A program made the translations under genes and the position numbers. This document shows positions 1-9,410 of a stretch of DNA of 64,000 nucleotides, piece after piece. Source of the stretch: JAUVDZ01 sp042568205 (GTDB lineage Bacteria; Patescibacteriota; Gracilibacteria; UBA1369; PNNO01). A model generated the notes under the pieces. The model made no database searches. It was not told where the DNA came from and was given only the letters and a program-made list of their open reading frames with translations. The stretch spans positions 42,518-106,517 of the forward strand of contig JBHPJE010000002.1 in NCBI GenBank assembly GCA_042568205.1, in the 5' to 3' direction. Each line of letters begins with the position of its first letter. The first letter of the stretch is position 1.

Positions 1-1
1 C

Positions 2-892
2 TCAGTAATTGCAATCTTAGCTAATTCGCTAGTTGGTGCAAAAATTATTACATTTGAAGTTGGCTTCTTTATTTTACTCGGAATCACTCTTGGAAATCCT
101 TTAACTCCAGTAATTGCTTCGCTTGTTATAAAAACAAAAGATCATTGGCATTTACAGAGAGGATTTGAGTTGGGTCTTGCTACTATTGTTTATTCATTTT
201 ATTTGATAGTTCTTGTAGTACTTATTGAAATTCCAACAGGGCTGTTTACAAAATCAGGCGAGGCTGTGGCTGGATGGGCAGAGGGCTTCCCGGTTTTTCA
301 GGAAATACCAGATTTACTATCAGTGATTACTGCGCCTTTATTAGAATTAATAAGGTTTGATTTATGGCCGATCCCTATTGGATTTGTTTTTGGAATTGGA
401 CTATTAATTTTCAGTTTGGGGAAGGTTGGGAAAAGTGTATTTGTATTTTTAGGAGGTAAAAGACATGCCCGTGCAATCATGGAAAAAATGCTAGGGAACC
501 ACTGGAAAGCCTTTGGAATCGGGCTAGGACTAACAATAATAATCCCAAGTGCTTCGTTGTTAACTACTTTAATGGTGCCGTTGGCGATAGCGCAATTAGT
601 AAGGTTAAGACAGGCAATTCCATATTTAATCGGCACATCCGTTGCAACGTTTATTGATGTTTTACTGGCATCATTTGCAAACTCTCAGCCTTATGCAATT
701 GCAGGTGGAGTTGTTCTTACTATGATAGCTGGATTAGGGATACTATTTATCCCTGGAAATTTCGGAACAAACCTTGTTTATAAAACCACAAAATATCTTT
801 CAACACATGTCATCAAAATGAGAAGGAGAAATATTTTAAAATACATAGCAGCCTTTATGGTGATCCCTATAATATTAATCTTAATATTTTAA
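2..892 (+). CDS. Na+/phosphate symporter-like permease (5' truncated)
   Basis: The reading frame is open from base 2 to the TAA at 890-892, so the gene begins upstream of the window; the TTG at 170 is probably internal. At least 296 residues remain, dominated by hydrophobic helices. Two inverted-repeat-like segments are visible: one near the edge (GITLGNPLTPVIASLV) and one later (SASLLTTLMVPLAIAQL followed by IGTSVATFIDVLLAS). They resemble the duplicated core of Na/Pi cotransporters (PF02690), where a Gln/Ser-rich or GxNIGTT segment lines the substrate path, but the canonical QSSS and GTT signatures are degenerate here. The likely role is membrane transport of an anion, perhaps phosphate. 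Substrate is uncertain. It runs directly into a small ORF and carB. Confidence 0.55.
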   Translation, partial: SVIAILANSLVGAKIITFEVGFFILLGITLGNPLTPVIASLVIKTKDHWHLQRGFELGLATIVYSFYLIVLVVLIEIPTGLFTKSGEAVAGWAEGFPVFQEIPDLLSVITAPLLELIRFDLWPIPIGFVFGIGLLIFSLGKVGKSVFVFLGGKRHARAIMEKMLGNHWKAFGIGLGLTIIIPSASLLTTLMVPLAIAQLVRLRQAIPYLIGTSVATFIDVLLASFANSQPYAIAGGVVLTMIAGLGILFIPGNFGTNLVYKTTKYLSTHVIKMRRRNILKYIAAFMVIPIILILIF

Positions 893-894
893 TT

Positions 895-1080
895 ATGGTT
901 AAACCACGAATTGGTCAAATTTGGAGAAAGAAAGCTTCAGGTGATCGTGTAAAAGTGATAAAGTTGTTTGGGAGTGAAGTGAAAGTTATAGATACGGACG
1001 GTTCAAATCAGGGCAAACAATACATGATTCCAAATCACAAGTTAAACAATGTTGACTACATACTAATTTCAAATGCCTAA
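895..1080 (+). CDS. small hypothetical protein, SH3-like
   Basis: 61 residues, starting two bases after the upstream permease stop and overlapping the carB start by 8 bp, so it is probably translationally coupled in a permease-orf-carB transcript. It is basic and beta-rich (GQIWRKK, RVKVIKLFGSEVKVID), a pattern seen in small SH3-like barrel proteins that start with G-x-x-W. I do not recognise a specific family. No membrane segment, signal peptide or Cys motif is present. Tight spacing on both sides favours a real gene over a chance ORF. Confidence 0.6.
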   Translation: MVKPRIGQIWRKKASGDRVKVIKLFGSEVKVIDTDGSNQGKQYMIPNHKLNNVDYILISNA

Positions 1081-4000
1081 AAAAACTCACAAGATAAAGA
1101 AAATTCTCGTCCTCGGTTCAGGAGCCTTGAAAATAGGTGAGGCAGGAGAGTTCGATTATTCTGGTGCGCAGGCAATAAAAGCGTGTAAAGAAGAAGGCAT
1201 TAAAACAGTTTTGGTAAATCCAAATATTGCAACGAATCAAACTTCAAAAGAGCTTGCAGATCAAATTTACTTTTTGCCTGTTAATGCATTTTTTGTAGAA
1301 AAAGTTATTAAAAAAGAAAAACCTGATGGAATTATGTTGGCGTTCGGAGGCCAAACTGCTTTAAATTGTGGAATCGATCTTGATGAAAAAGGAATCCTGA
1401 AAAAATATAAAGTTGAGGTTTTAGGAACTCCAGTTCAAACAATTAAAAACACTGAAGATAGAGATTTATTTAATAAAGAACTTACGAAAATTGGCGTAAA
1501 GATGCCAAAAAGTAGGGCTTGTACAACTGAAGCCCAGGCATTTAAAGCTGCTGAAAAAATTGGATTCCCTTTAATTATACGTGCGGCTTTTACACTTGGA
1601 GGAAAAGGTTCAGGATTTGCTCATAATAAACGTGAGCTTAAAGAAATGTTGAGTAAAGCTTTTGCATATTCACCGCAAGTTTTAGTTGAAGAGAATTTAA
1701 AAGGATGGAAAGAAGTTGAATACGAAGTTGTAAGAGATAAAGATGATAATTGTATTACTGTGACGAACATGGAAAATTTTGATCCACTTGGAATTCACAC
1801 TGGTGAGTCGATCGTGATCGCTCCATCTCAAACATTAACAAATTCTGAATATCATAAATTAAGGGACTTATCGACTAAGACAATTCGTCATTTAGGAATA
1901 GTTGGTGAATGTAATATCCAGTTTGCTTTGGACCCTTGGTCTGAAGATTATCGTGTGATTGAAGTTAATGCTCGACTATCAAGATCATCTGCTTTGGCAT
2001 CAAAGGCTACGGGCTATCCTTTGGCTCATGTAGCGGCAAAACTAGGTCTTGGGTATACATTGCCGGAACTTAAAAATGCAGTTACTAAAACTACTGTGGC
2101 TTGCTTTGAGCCAGCCTTGGATTATGTAGCTTTAAAGATTCCAAGATGGGATTTGCAGAAGTTTCAAAGAGTGTCGCAAGAGATAACTTCTGAGATGAAA
2201 TCTGTGGGTGAAATTATGGCCTTAGGACGAAACTTTGAGGAAGTTATGCAGAAGGGATTAAGAATGCTTCAAATCGGATTATATGGACTCACAGCAAATA
2301 AACATTTGGATTTGCGCAAAGTGAATCTGTCAAAAGAGATTTCAGTGCCGACTCCAAAGCGTCCTTTGGCAATTGCTGAAGCATTAAGGCGTGGATGGAC
2401 TGTTAAAAAAATTAATAAGCTTTCAGGAATTGATCCTTGGTTCCTGGAAAAGTTAAAAAATATTATTGATACAGAAAAGAAATTAAAACGATCATTAGGC
2501 GAAGACATTTTAAGGGAAGCGAAAAAACAAGGATTTTCTGATGCACAAATTGCTACAATAACAAAGAATGAAGAAAATGAAATTAGAAATTTACGTAAGA
2601 AATTGGGGATTGTACCTGTTGTAAAACAGATTGATACAATGGCCGCAGAATGGCCGGCACAAACCAATTATTTGTATTTGACTTATCATGGAGATAAGAA
2701 CGATGTTAAGCCAAGCAAAAAGAAAAAAGTAATTGTTTTAGGTTCGGGATCGTATTCAATTGGATCATCAGTTGAGTTTGATTGGTGCTGTGTAACTGCG
2801 CTGCAAACTGTTGGAAAACAAGGATACGAAACAATAATGATCAATTATAATCCTGAGACTGTTAGTACGGATTATGATATTTCAGATAAGTTATATTTTG
2901 ATGAACTTTCAGTTGAGAGAGTTTTAGATATTTATGAAATGGAAAAACCTGATGGCGTAATTTTGTCTGCGGGAGGCCAAATTCCAAATAATATCGCAAC
3001 AAAATTAAAAGCTGCAGGTGTTAAAGTTTTAGGAACTGATCCTAAAAATATTGATAGAGCTGAGAACCGGCACAAGTTCTCAGGTATGCTTGATCGAATT
3101 GAAGTAGATCAACCAGAATGGAAAGAATTAGTGAAAATGTCTGATGCCGTGAAATTCGCGAAAAGAGTAGAATACCCTGTGCTAGTCCGACCTTCATATG
3201 TCTTGAGCGGTGCTGCCATGCGGGTTGCACACAATAAAGATTCGCTCATCGACTTTTTAGAGACTGCAACCCGCGTGTCGCCTGATGCTCCTGTGGTAAT
3301 TAGTAAATTTGAAAAAGGAGCAAAAGAAATTGAAATAGATGCTGTAGCCCATAAAGGGCGATTGGTTATCTATGCAATTGCCGAACATATTGAACAAGCT
3401 GGAGTTCATTCCGGAGATGCAACAATTGTTTTGCCTCCTCAAAAACTCTACATTGAAACGATTAGAAGAATTAAAAATATCACTAAGAAGATTGCAAAAG
3501 AACTGAATATTTCTGGGCCATTTAACATTCAATTTTTGGCTAGGCAAAATGATGTGAAAGTAATCGAATGCAACTTAAGAGCAAGTCGATCATTCCCTTT
3601 CTCATCAAAAGTTACTGGTTATAATTTTATTGAAATCGCAACAAAATCAATGATGGGATTGAGCAAAGATAAAGCATTAAATTATAAACATTATAATACC
3701 TTAGATTTAGACCATGTTGGAGTAAAAGCTCCTCAATTCAGCTTCTCAAGACTGCAAGGAGCTGATCCTGTGCTAGGCGTAGAGATGGCTTCTACAGGCG
3801 AAGTGGCGTGTTTTGGTAAAAACCTTCACGCAGCATTTTTAAAGGCAATGATTTCAGTTGGATTTGTAATGCCAAAGAAAAATGTACTACTTTCAATCGG
3901 ACGAATTGAAGACAAGGTGGGCTTCTTAGATTCAGCAAAAAAACTTCATGAGATGGGATACAACTTATTCGCTACCGAAGGTACATCTAATTTCTTAAAT

Positions 4001-4279
4001 GAAAACGGAATTAAAAATACTAAAGTTCACAAAGTATCAACAGGTAAATCACCAAATATCGTCGACTATATCAACGAACGCAAAGTCGACTTGGTTATTG
4101 ATATTCCAAAAAACTACACAAGGCAAGAAATCACTGACGGCTACCTAATCAGGCGTCGGGCTATCGACATGAATGTGCCTTTATTAACAAACCTACAAGT
4201 TTCAAACCTAATGGTCGAGGCAATCGAAAGATACAGCCTGGACGACCTGGAAATTATGGAATGGAGCGAGTATGTTTAG
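1073..4279 (+). CDS. carB: carbamoyl-phosphate synthase large subunit
   Basis: 1068 residues, full length for CarB. It makes carbamoyl phosphate from bicarbonate, ammonia and 2 ATP for pyrimidine and arginine synthesis. The two homologous ATP-grasp halves are clear: the first opens with GSGALKIGEAGEFDYSGAQA near residue 15, the second with GSGSYSIGSSVEFDWCC near residue 552. A C-terminal MGS-like allosteric domain covers roughly the last 130 residues. Diagnostic segments (GGQIPNN, CNLRASRSFPF, MASTGEVACFGKN) match the Bacteroidetes/eukaryotic CPS branch rather than the usual bacterial GGGPNRIGQ/GGQTPLK type. The glutaminase subunit carA is not in the window. The stop overlaps the convergent trxB stop by 4 bp. 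Confidence 0.95.
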   Translation: MPKKTHKIKKILVLGSGALKIGEAGEFDYSGAQAIKACKEEGIKTVLVNPNIATNQTSKELADQIYFLPVNAFFVEKVIKKEKPDGIMLAFGGQTALNCGIDLDEKGILKKYKVEVLGTPVQTIKNTEDRDLFNKELTKIGVKMPKSRACTTEAQAFKAAEKIGFPLIIRAAFTLGGKGSGFAHNKRELKEMLSKAFAYSPQVLVEENLKGWKEVEYEVVRDKDDNCITVTNMENFDPLGIHTGESIVIAPSQTLTNSEYHKLRDLSTKTIRHLGIVGECNIQFALDPWSEDYRVIEVNARLSRSSALASKATGYPLAHVAAKLGLGYTLPELKNAVTKTTVACFEPALDYVALKIPRWDLQKFQRVSQEITSEMKSVGEIMALGRNFEEVMQKGLRMLQIGLYGLTANKHLDLRKVNLSKEISVPTPKRPLAIAEALRRGWTVKKINKLSGIDPWFLEKLKNIIDTEKKLKRSLGEDILREAKKQGFSDAQIATITKNEENEIRNLRKKLGIVPVVKQIDTMAAEWPAQTNYLYLTYHGDKNDVKPSKKKKVIVLGSGSYSIGSSVEFDWCCVTALQTVGKQGYETIMINYNPETVSTDYDISDKLYFDELSVERVLDIYEMEKPDGVILSAGGQIPNNIATKLKAAGVKVLGTDPKNIDRAENRHKFSGMLDRIEVDQPEWKELVKMSDAVKFAKRVEYPVLVRPSYVLSGAAMRVAHNKDSLIDFLETATRVSPDAPVVISKFEKGAKEIEIDAVAHKGRLVIYAIAEHIEQAGVHSGDATIVLPPQKLYIETIRRIKNITKKIAKELNISGPFNIQFLARQNDVKVIECNLRASRSFPFSSKVTGYNFIEIATKSMMGLSKDKALNYKHYNTLDLDHVGVKAPQFSFSRLQGADPVLGVEMASTGEVACFGKNLHAAFLKAMISVGFVMPKKNVLLSIGRIEDKVGFLDSAKKLHEMGYNLFATEGTSNFLNENGIKNTKVHKVSTGKSPNIVDYINERKVDLVIDIPKNYTRQEITDGYLIRRRAIDMNVPLLTNLQVSNLMVEAIERYSLDDLEIMEWSEYV

Positions 4280-5196
4280 TTTCCTTTTCTTAAATGATGC
4301 ATAACGTAAATTGCTGCAGTAGCACCATCGCCACCTGAAGCAATGACTTGTTTAACTGCGTCTTTTCGTATGTCTCCTACAGCGTATACACGCGGATGAG
4401 AGCTTTGCATTTGCTGATCTACCTTGATGTACCCATTATCTAATTCAAGCTTTCCTTCGACTAATTCTGAGCGTGGTATGTAGCCAACAAAAATAAACAC
4501 ACCTTTGCATGGGAATTCGTGCTCTTTATCTTCTTTATTATCATGAAGTAACACGCGGTCAACTTTTCCATCTTCGCCTCCACGGACTTCTTTAACTTCA
4601 TTATTAAACATGAATTCAATTTTTGGATCTTTTTCAGCTAAATCAATCATGTATTTCTCTGCTGTAAACTCATCACGACGGTGAATAATGGTTACTTTGC
4701 TAGCATGTTTCGCTAAAGCAATTCCTTCATCTAAAGCACTATCTCCGCCTCCAACAATTATGCATTCCATATCTTTATAAAAAGCACCATCGCAAGTTGC
4801 GCAGTAAGAAACGCCTTTTCCACGATATTCATCCTCGCCAGGAACATTTAAATGACGAGGGTCTGACCCTAATCCAACAATCGCATACTTAGCTTTATAC
4901 TCTTTATCTTTTGTTTTTAAAATTACATGATCATCTTGCGGATCAATTTCTTTTACACCCTCGTATCGAATTTCAGCTCCAAATTTTTGAGCATGAGCCA
5001 TAATTTTTTGAGCAAGTTCAACACCTCCTACTTCTTCAATCCCAGGATAATTTTCAATACTGTCAGTTAACATGAGTTGACCACCTGGTGCATTTTTTTC
5101 TAAAACCACTGCCTTGGCACCACCCCTAGCAGCATAAAGTGCGGCACTCATTCCAGCTACTCCGGCACCAACTATTACAATGTCATATTCTTCCAT
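4276..5196 (-). CDS. trxB: thioredoxin reductase
   Basis: 306 residues, the normal length for the low-molecular-weight bacterial flavoenzyme that transfers electrons from NADPH to thioredoxin. An N-terminal FAD-binding GAGVAG motif lies at residues 10-15. The redox-active CATC is at residues 132-135 inside the NADPH domain, followed by GGGDSALDEG (NADP binding, near 150-159) and the C-terminal FAD motif YAVGDIR. Reading is convergent with carB. A cytoplasmic thioredoxin is not seen in this window; the only thioredoxin-fold protein here is the exported lipoprotein at 40930. Confidence 0.95.
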   Translation of the reverse strand: MEEYDIVIVGAGVAGMSAALYAARGGAKAVVLEKNAPGGQLMLTDSIENYPGIEEVGGVELAQKIMAHAQKFGAEIRYEGVKEIDPQDDHVILKTKDKEYKAKYAIVGLGSDPRHLNVPGEDEYRGKGVSYCATCDGAFYKDMECIIVGGGDSALDEGIALAKHASKVTIIHRRDEFTAEKYMIDLAEKDPKIEFMFNNEVKEVRGGEDGKVDRVLLHDNKEDKEHEFPCKGVFIFVGYIPRSELVEGKLELDNGYIKVDQQMQSSHPRVYAVGDIRKDAVKQVIASGGDGATAAIYVMHHLRKGN

Positions 5197-5276
5197 AAGT
5201 TTTTAAAGTTATTAATTTTACAGTTAAAAATGGTATCAAAATTGGGGTAATTTAACAAGCATATCCATCCGACTAC

Positions 5277-5338
5277 CGGACGGGTATACGTTGGGTGTCG
5301 GCCGGGTATCCATCGGGTATCCACCGAGTACCCACTGG
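5277..5338. repeat. GC-rich degenerate GGGTATCC micro-repeat
   Basis: The trxB-glpD gap (5197-5384) carries a GC-rich block unlike its AT-rich surroundings. Successive units read CGGGTATAC, GGGTATCC, GGGTATCC, GAGTACCC and TGGATATAC at about 9-11 bp intervals, and TGTCGGCCG occurs twice (5297 and 5351 area). Short ORFs through it on both strands look like repeat translation and are not called. Function unknown. Confidence 0.5.
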
Positions 5339-5384
5339 ATATACATGCGACTGTCGGCCGAATAAGCGACGGCTTAGTTTCGGC

Positions 5385-6890
5385 TTATTGTTGAGGGTTG
5401 TGGCTACGCCATTTTTCACGTTTGTTCGCTTCTTCTTGGTATCGCTGGGTTTCTTTTTCAACATCTTCAGACGATCTTCCAGTCTTTTCAATTAAAATTT
5501 TTGCTAAATTTTGTATAGTCGATTGGTCAAAATTTTTGTGTTCTAAAAATAACGAAGTTCGCCGAATTAAAAAATCTTCTAAATGAATAACCATTCGATT
5601 TTTAATTTCGAATCGTAGTTGTGATTCAATTTCATCTGTGTCTTCATTTTTTAAAATTGGATTTGAATTTATAGAAACTTTTGTATTTGCATGTTTAGAT
5701 TTTGGAAATGCAAAGTCAACAATCTCCTGCGCCATTGTTCTGAAAGTTGTATATTTTCCTCCTGCAACAACAACTGATCCTCCAGGACCTTCACCTATAT
5801 GATGCTCGCGACTTATTTTTTGCAAATCCTCAGCATTGCTTCCCATTAAAGGTCGCACACCAACATAAGCACTTAAAATATCATCTTCAGTTATATCCAA
5901 ATTAGGATAATAACGGTTTAATAAAGCTAACAAATAATCAATATCTGCTTTTTCAACCTCAGCTTTCTCAGGATTCTCTGGGGTTGGCCCATCAGTAGTT
6001 CCAACAATTACCACGCCTTTTCCCATATCCTTCCGAGGAATCACAAATGAAATCCGCCCATCTTTCGGATGACTCATCACCATTGCCCCAGGAACAGGAA
6101 TCTTTTTTAAATCAAAAACAAGATGCACACCTTTGCTTGGTTCAAGCCATGGCTTCCAATCTTTTGATAATTTTGATCCAACCAAATCAGTCCAAGGGCC
6201 AGCGCAAACAATGGTTTTTTGCGCTTGTACAACAAACAATTCATTTGCTTCGCGATCTTTAACTGCGAATCCAGTAAGCTTTTCATCTTCAAAAATTGGA
6301 TCTACTGCTTCAACATAATTAGCAACCTCGGCACCGTGTGCATGCGCATCCCGCATCACTTCAACTGTCAAAACATCATCCCACATACTTGCATCGTAAT
6401 ATCTAAATCCACCTTTCAATCCTTCTTTTTTTAAAAAAGGTACATCTTTTAAAAGGCGTTTTTTTGACAATCTTTTATGAAAACCTGGTGTTCTAAAAAG
6501 AGAAAGTAGATCGTAGAGCCACATTCCGAGGTTAATTATAAAAATCCCATGCTTATCTTTTTTATAAACAGGAAAATAAAACTTCAACGGCTTAACCATT
6601 TCTGGAACATTTTTTAATAGCTGAGTTCGCTCAGAAAGAGCTTCAAAAACAAGTTTAAACTGCATATTTTCTAAGTAGCGGAATCCACCATGAGCAAGTT
6701 TTGAACTACGACTTGAAGTGCCTTCTGCGAAATCTGACTTCTCAACAAGAGCAACTTTAAGCCCTCGCATGGCTGCATCTCGCGCTGTTGCAGCACCAGT
6801 GATTCCACCTCCGATAATAAGGAGGTCAAATTTTTCGTCTTTCATTTTTTTAATTGATTCGGTGCGGGATCGGTGCGAAAATTCTTTCAT
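5385..6890 (-). CDS. glpD: FAD-dependent glycerol-3-phosphate dehydrogenase
   Basis: 501 residues, typical for GlpD, which oxidises glycerol-3-phosphate to dihydroxyacetone phosphate at the membrane. The FAD dinucleotide motif GGGITGAATARDAAMRG lies near residues 27-43, followed by the family signature SSRSSKLAHGGFRYLE. Near residue 350 is VGVRPL and then GGKYTTFR, both standard for the family. The Met at residue 17 (ATG ending at 6842) puts the FAD motif at the usual distance from the N-terminus and may be the true start; the longer form is listed because both are possible. It stands alone, divergent from the antiporter gene at 7004. Confidence 0.9.
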   Translation of the reverse strand: MKEFSHRSRTESIKKMKDEKFDLLIIGGGITGAATARDAAMRGLKVALVEKSDFAEGTSSRSSKLAHGGFRYLENMQFKLVFEALSERTQLLKNVPEMVKPLKFYFPVYKKDKHGIFIINLGMWLYDLLSLFRTPGFHKRLSKKRLLKDVPFLKKEGLKGGFRYYDASMWDDVLTVEVMRDAHAHGAEVANYVEAVDPIFEDEKLTGFAVKDREANELFVVQAQKTIVCAGPWTDLVGSKLSKDWKPWLEPSKGVHLVFDLKKIPVPGAMVMSHPKDGRISFVIPRKDMGKGVVIVGTTDGPTPENPEKAEVEKADIDYLLALLNRYYPNLDITEDDILSAYVGVRPLMGSNAEDLQKISREHHIGEGPGGSVVVAGGKYTTFRTMAQEIVDFAFPKSKHANTKVSINSNPILKNEDTDEIESQLRFEIKNRMVIHLEDFLIRRTSLFLEHKNFDQSTIQNLAKILIEKTGRSSEDVEKETQRYQEEANKREKWRSHNPQQ

Positions 6891-7003
6891 TTTGGTATGT
6901 TATATGCCGAGCGATATCATACCATAAAATATTTTTTGATACGGCACTTCACACCCACCCCAAAATATGAGAAAATGGTCAAGAAGCGCACATAATCTCA
7001 AAC

Positions 7004-8164
7004 ATGAACGAACTCATTTTCCAATTAAGTTTAGTTATTATTGTTACAGCGGTCCTGAGTATTATTCTTGAACTTAGTAAACAGCCAATTTTGATTGCGT
7101 TCATATTTAGTGGCTTAATCATGGGGCCGCAGGGCTTTGGGCTTATCGAGAATAATCTGTTTTTTGAGGCGATTGGACAGGTTGGAATTATTTTGCTTCT
7201 GTATTTGATTGGACTTGAACTTAAGACGAAAATTCTTGGTGGGACTTTTGGAAAAGGTTCCCTTATCACGCTTGCTGCGTCATCCATAATATTTTTAGTT
7301 GGTCTTGGGATTGGATTTATGACGGGCCTTGGAATGACTGAGATGGTTTATCTGGCTGTTGCTTTGATCTTTAGTTCTACGGTTGTTGTGATGAAACTTT
7401 TAAATGATTTAAAGGACAAAAATACATATGTTAGACAATATTGTATCGCAGCTTTGATTACCCAGGATATTCTCGCCATCTTTATATTGTTGTTTATTTC
7501 GAGTTCACGAGAGCTTGGTTATTTTGGAGTTTTTCAGGCAGTTAAGTTTATTTTGCAGGGAATTTCAATTTTTGCACTTGCGTATGTATTGCAAAGATAT
7601 GTACTTAAGCCTATTGCTAAAAAGGTTTTGCACAAACCAGATTTGATGTTTTTGCTTGGACTTGCATGGTGCTTTTTATTTGCAGAATTTGCAGAATCTT
7701 TGAACTTCTCTAGAGAAATTGGGGCATTTATTGCAGGTATATCTTTGACGTTCTTGCCTGATTACAAATTAAAAATTATTGTTCAAAAATCTGAAACCAT
7801 TCGAGATTTCTTCATGATATTATTCTTTTTTGTTTTGGGGGCGAATATTGAATTTCAGCATTTACAAGGATACGCACCGCTTATAGCAATTGCTCTAATC
7901 TTTGTTGTAATTGGAAAGCCTCTTATCTTTAAACTATTTTTCAATGTATTTAAAGCTGTACCAAATGCAAGCCTCGAGGTTAGTACAAGACTTGGGCAGT
8001 TAAGTGAGTTTTCTGTAATCCTAATTTTACTCGGAACATCTCTTGGGCATATCTCGATGGATTTTGCCATGTCAATTCAGGTGATCATGTTCCTTTCGAT
8101 CATCATATCAACATACTTTGTACAGTATGTGCCGTTTTATAAGTTTAGAAAAGATGAGGATTAA
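7004..8164 (+). CDS. CPA2-family cation:proton antiporter (Kef-like)
   Basis: 386 residues made almost entirely of membrane helices, with the CPA2 pattern: a GLIMGPQGFGL segment after helix 2, LLYLIGLELKTK (the conserved G-L-E-L motif, near residues 67-78), SSTVVVMKLL, and REIGAFIAGISL. It lacks the C-terminal TrkA-N domain of KefB/KefC, so it looks like a minimal Na+/H+ or K+/H+ exchanger of the inner membrane. The gene is preceded by a divergent glpD and its stop overlaps the stop of the minus-strand gene at 8161 by 4 bp. The ion transported cannot be told from sequence. Confidence 0.85.
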   Translation: MNELIFQLSLVIIVTAVLSIILELSKQPILIAFIFSGLIMGPQGFGLIENNLFFEAIGQVGIILLLYLIGLELKTKILGGTFGKGSLITLAASSIIFLVGLGIGFMTGLGMTEMVYLAVALIFSSTVVVMKLLNDLKDKNTYVRQYCIAALITQDILAIFILLFISSSRELGYFGVFQAVKFILQGISIFALAYVLQRYVLKPIAKKVLHKPDLMFLLGLAWCFLFAEFAESLNFSREIGAFIAGISLTFLPDYKLKIIVQKSETIRDFFMILFFFVLGANIEFQHLQGYAPLIAIALIFVVIGKPLIFKLFFNVFKAVPNASLEVSTRLGQLSEFSVILILLGTSLGHISMDFAMSIQVIMFLSIIISTYFVQYVPFYKFRKDED

Positions 8165-8535
8165 TTTACAGAATTACCTTCCGTGTCGGTTACATGAAAA
8201 ACTTCTCCAATTTTTAGTGGTCCTGCTTGATTGGTCACTGTTGGATCACTTGTTAAAACAAAACTACCTTTTGGAGGTACTGACATTCCAGGTTTTGTCT
8301 CATAATAACGTATCATATCAGGCTTTCTCGATGCGCTTTTAGGAGCTGAGCCAACAGTTGGATTAGCTGCAAGAACGTGTAGAAGTTGTTGTCTGCACTC
8401 TTCACATTCAGCGCCAACAAGTATTCTGGATTTTTTGTCAGGAGAATCATCTACTTGGTCAGCCCAAGTTTCAACAACTTCACCTTGTTGAACGCAATCT
8501 TCATTCGTACACATTCCATCAAAAAGTTTAGCCAT
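8161..8535 (-). CDS. hypothetical protein with putative zinc ribbon
   Basis: 124 residues, acidic and soluble. Four cysteines are arranged as C9-x4-C14 and C44-x2-C47, a spacing that could bind one zinc ion. The C-terminal half contains a short beta-rich part (KIGEVFHVTD) and no membrane segment. It is convergent with the antiporter gene (4 bp overlap) and is followed on the same strand by the glycosyltransferase pair. I do not recognise a family and assign no function. Confidence 0.65.
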   Translation of the reverse strand: MAKLFDGMCTNEDCVQQGEVVETWADQVDDSPDKKSRILVGAECEECRQQLLHVLAANPTVGSAPKSASRKPDMIRYYETKPGMSVPPKGSFVLTSDPTVTNQAGPLKIGEVFHVTDTEGNSVN

Positions 8536-8588
8536 AATATTATTTAATTAATAATAAGAGCTAAATTTAATGTTTTGCATTTTAAATG

Positions 8589-9407
8589 TCAAGAATTTGA
8601 AGGGCAATCTTTTGGTATTGGCCGTCCTTTTAAATTTTTGAAGTATTTAAATGCGTCAGCAATATGAATACGCATTGTTTTCTTTTTAAGGATGTCTTGC
8701 AGGCCGCCTTGTGAAAGGCGAGCGTCGTTGTGTTTTGCTTGAGCTTGACCTACATAATGGACTTCATAGCCTCTTTCCCATGCTTTCCAGCAAATTTCAA
8801 GGTCGCTCATAAATAAAAAGTAGTCTTCATTGTTTGGCCCAACTTCATCCCAGCATTTTCGGGTAACCAATTGGAATGCTCCTGTTGTCCAATCTACTGC
8901 CTCGTTTTTTGCTGGATCTTTTTCCCACATTAAATAATCACGCATTCGTTCGATATTCATTTTTCGGAGTAGGGGAACTCTTTTGATAATAAGGTCGTAC
9001 CACTTTGGGAAAGCCCGGTAGTTATCCTGAGTTGATCCATCAGGGTAAATTAGTCGTGGCGAAATGATTCCGACCTTTGGAAAGTTATCGAGATATCCAA
9101 GAAGCGTTCTAAAAGTATCAGGTTCGATCTCAATATCTGGATTAACCATAGCTAGAATTTTGGCATCTGTATGCTCAAAACCAAAGTTATTGCCTTGTGG
9201 AAATCCTTTATTTGGTATATCAAAAAATTTAACATTAAAACCATCGTATGATTTTGGATCTATCTTGTCATTTGCGTTATGCCCACCATTATTAACAACA
9301 ACAATTTCTGTTTGCTCAGGAAGCCAGGCCTTTTTCATGGCTTCAAAATTCTTGGTAACATCGTGTGGGGTGTTGTAATGCAGGATTACAATCGCAAGGT
9401 CATTCAT
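8589..9407 (-). CDS. family 2 glycosyltransferase
   Basis: 272 residues of a GT-A fold inverting glycosyltransferase (GT2). The N-terminus LAIVILHYNTPHDV, then IVVVNNGG, NKGFPQGNNFGF and the metal/nucleotide-binding AMVNPDIEIEPD (DxD equivalent near residue 90) are characteristic; the acceptor-side LMWEKDP...TTGAFQLV and MSDLEICWKAW segments resemble rhamnosyl-type transferases. No membrane helix is seen, so it probably works at the cytoplasmic face on cell-surface glycan. It starts 3 bp after the stop of the other GT2 gene, which makes the two a clear operon. Donor and acceptor are unknown. Confidence 0.85.
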   Translation of the reverse strand: MNDLAIVILHYNTPHDVTKNFEAMKKAWLPEQTEIVVVNNGGHNANDKIDPKSYDGFNVKFFDIPNKGFPQGNNFGFEHTDAKILAMVNPDIEIEPDTFRTLLGYLDNFPKVGIISPRLIYPDGSTQDNYRAFPKWYDLIIKRVPLLRKMNIERMRDYLMWEKDPAKNEAVDWTTGAFQLVTRKCWDEVGPNNEDYFLFMSDLEICWKAWERGYEVHYVGQAQAKHNDARLSQGGLQDILKKKTMRIHIADAFKYFKNLKGRPIPKDCPSNS

Positions 9408-9410
9408 AAA

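Noticed and set aside
5295..5495. short ORFs over the trxB-glpD gap, both strands
   Set aside because: Translations of the GGGTATCC micro-repeat and of the glpD end; no start signal.
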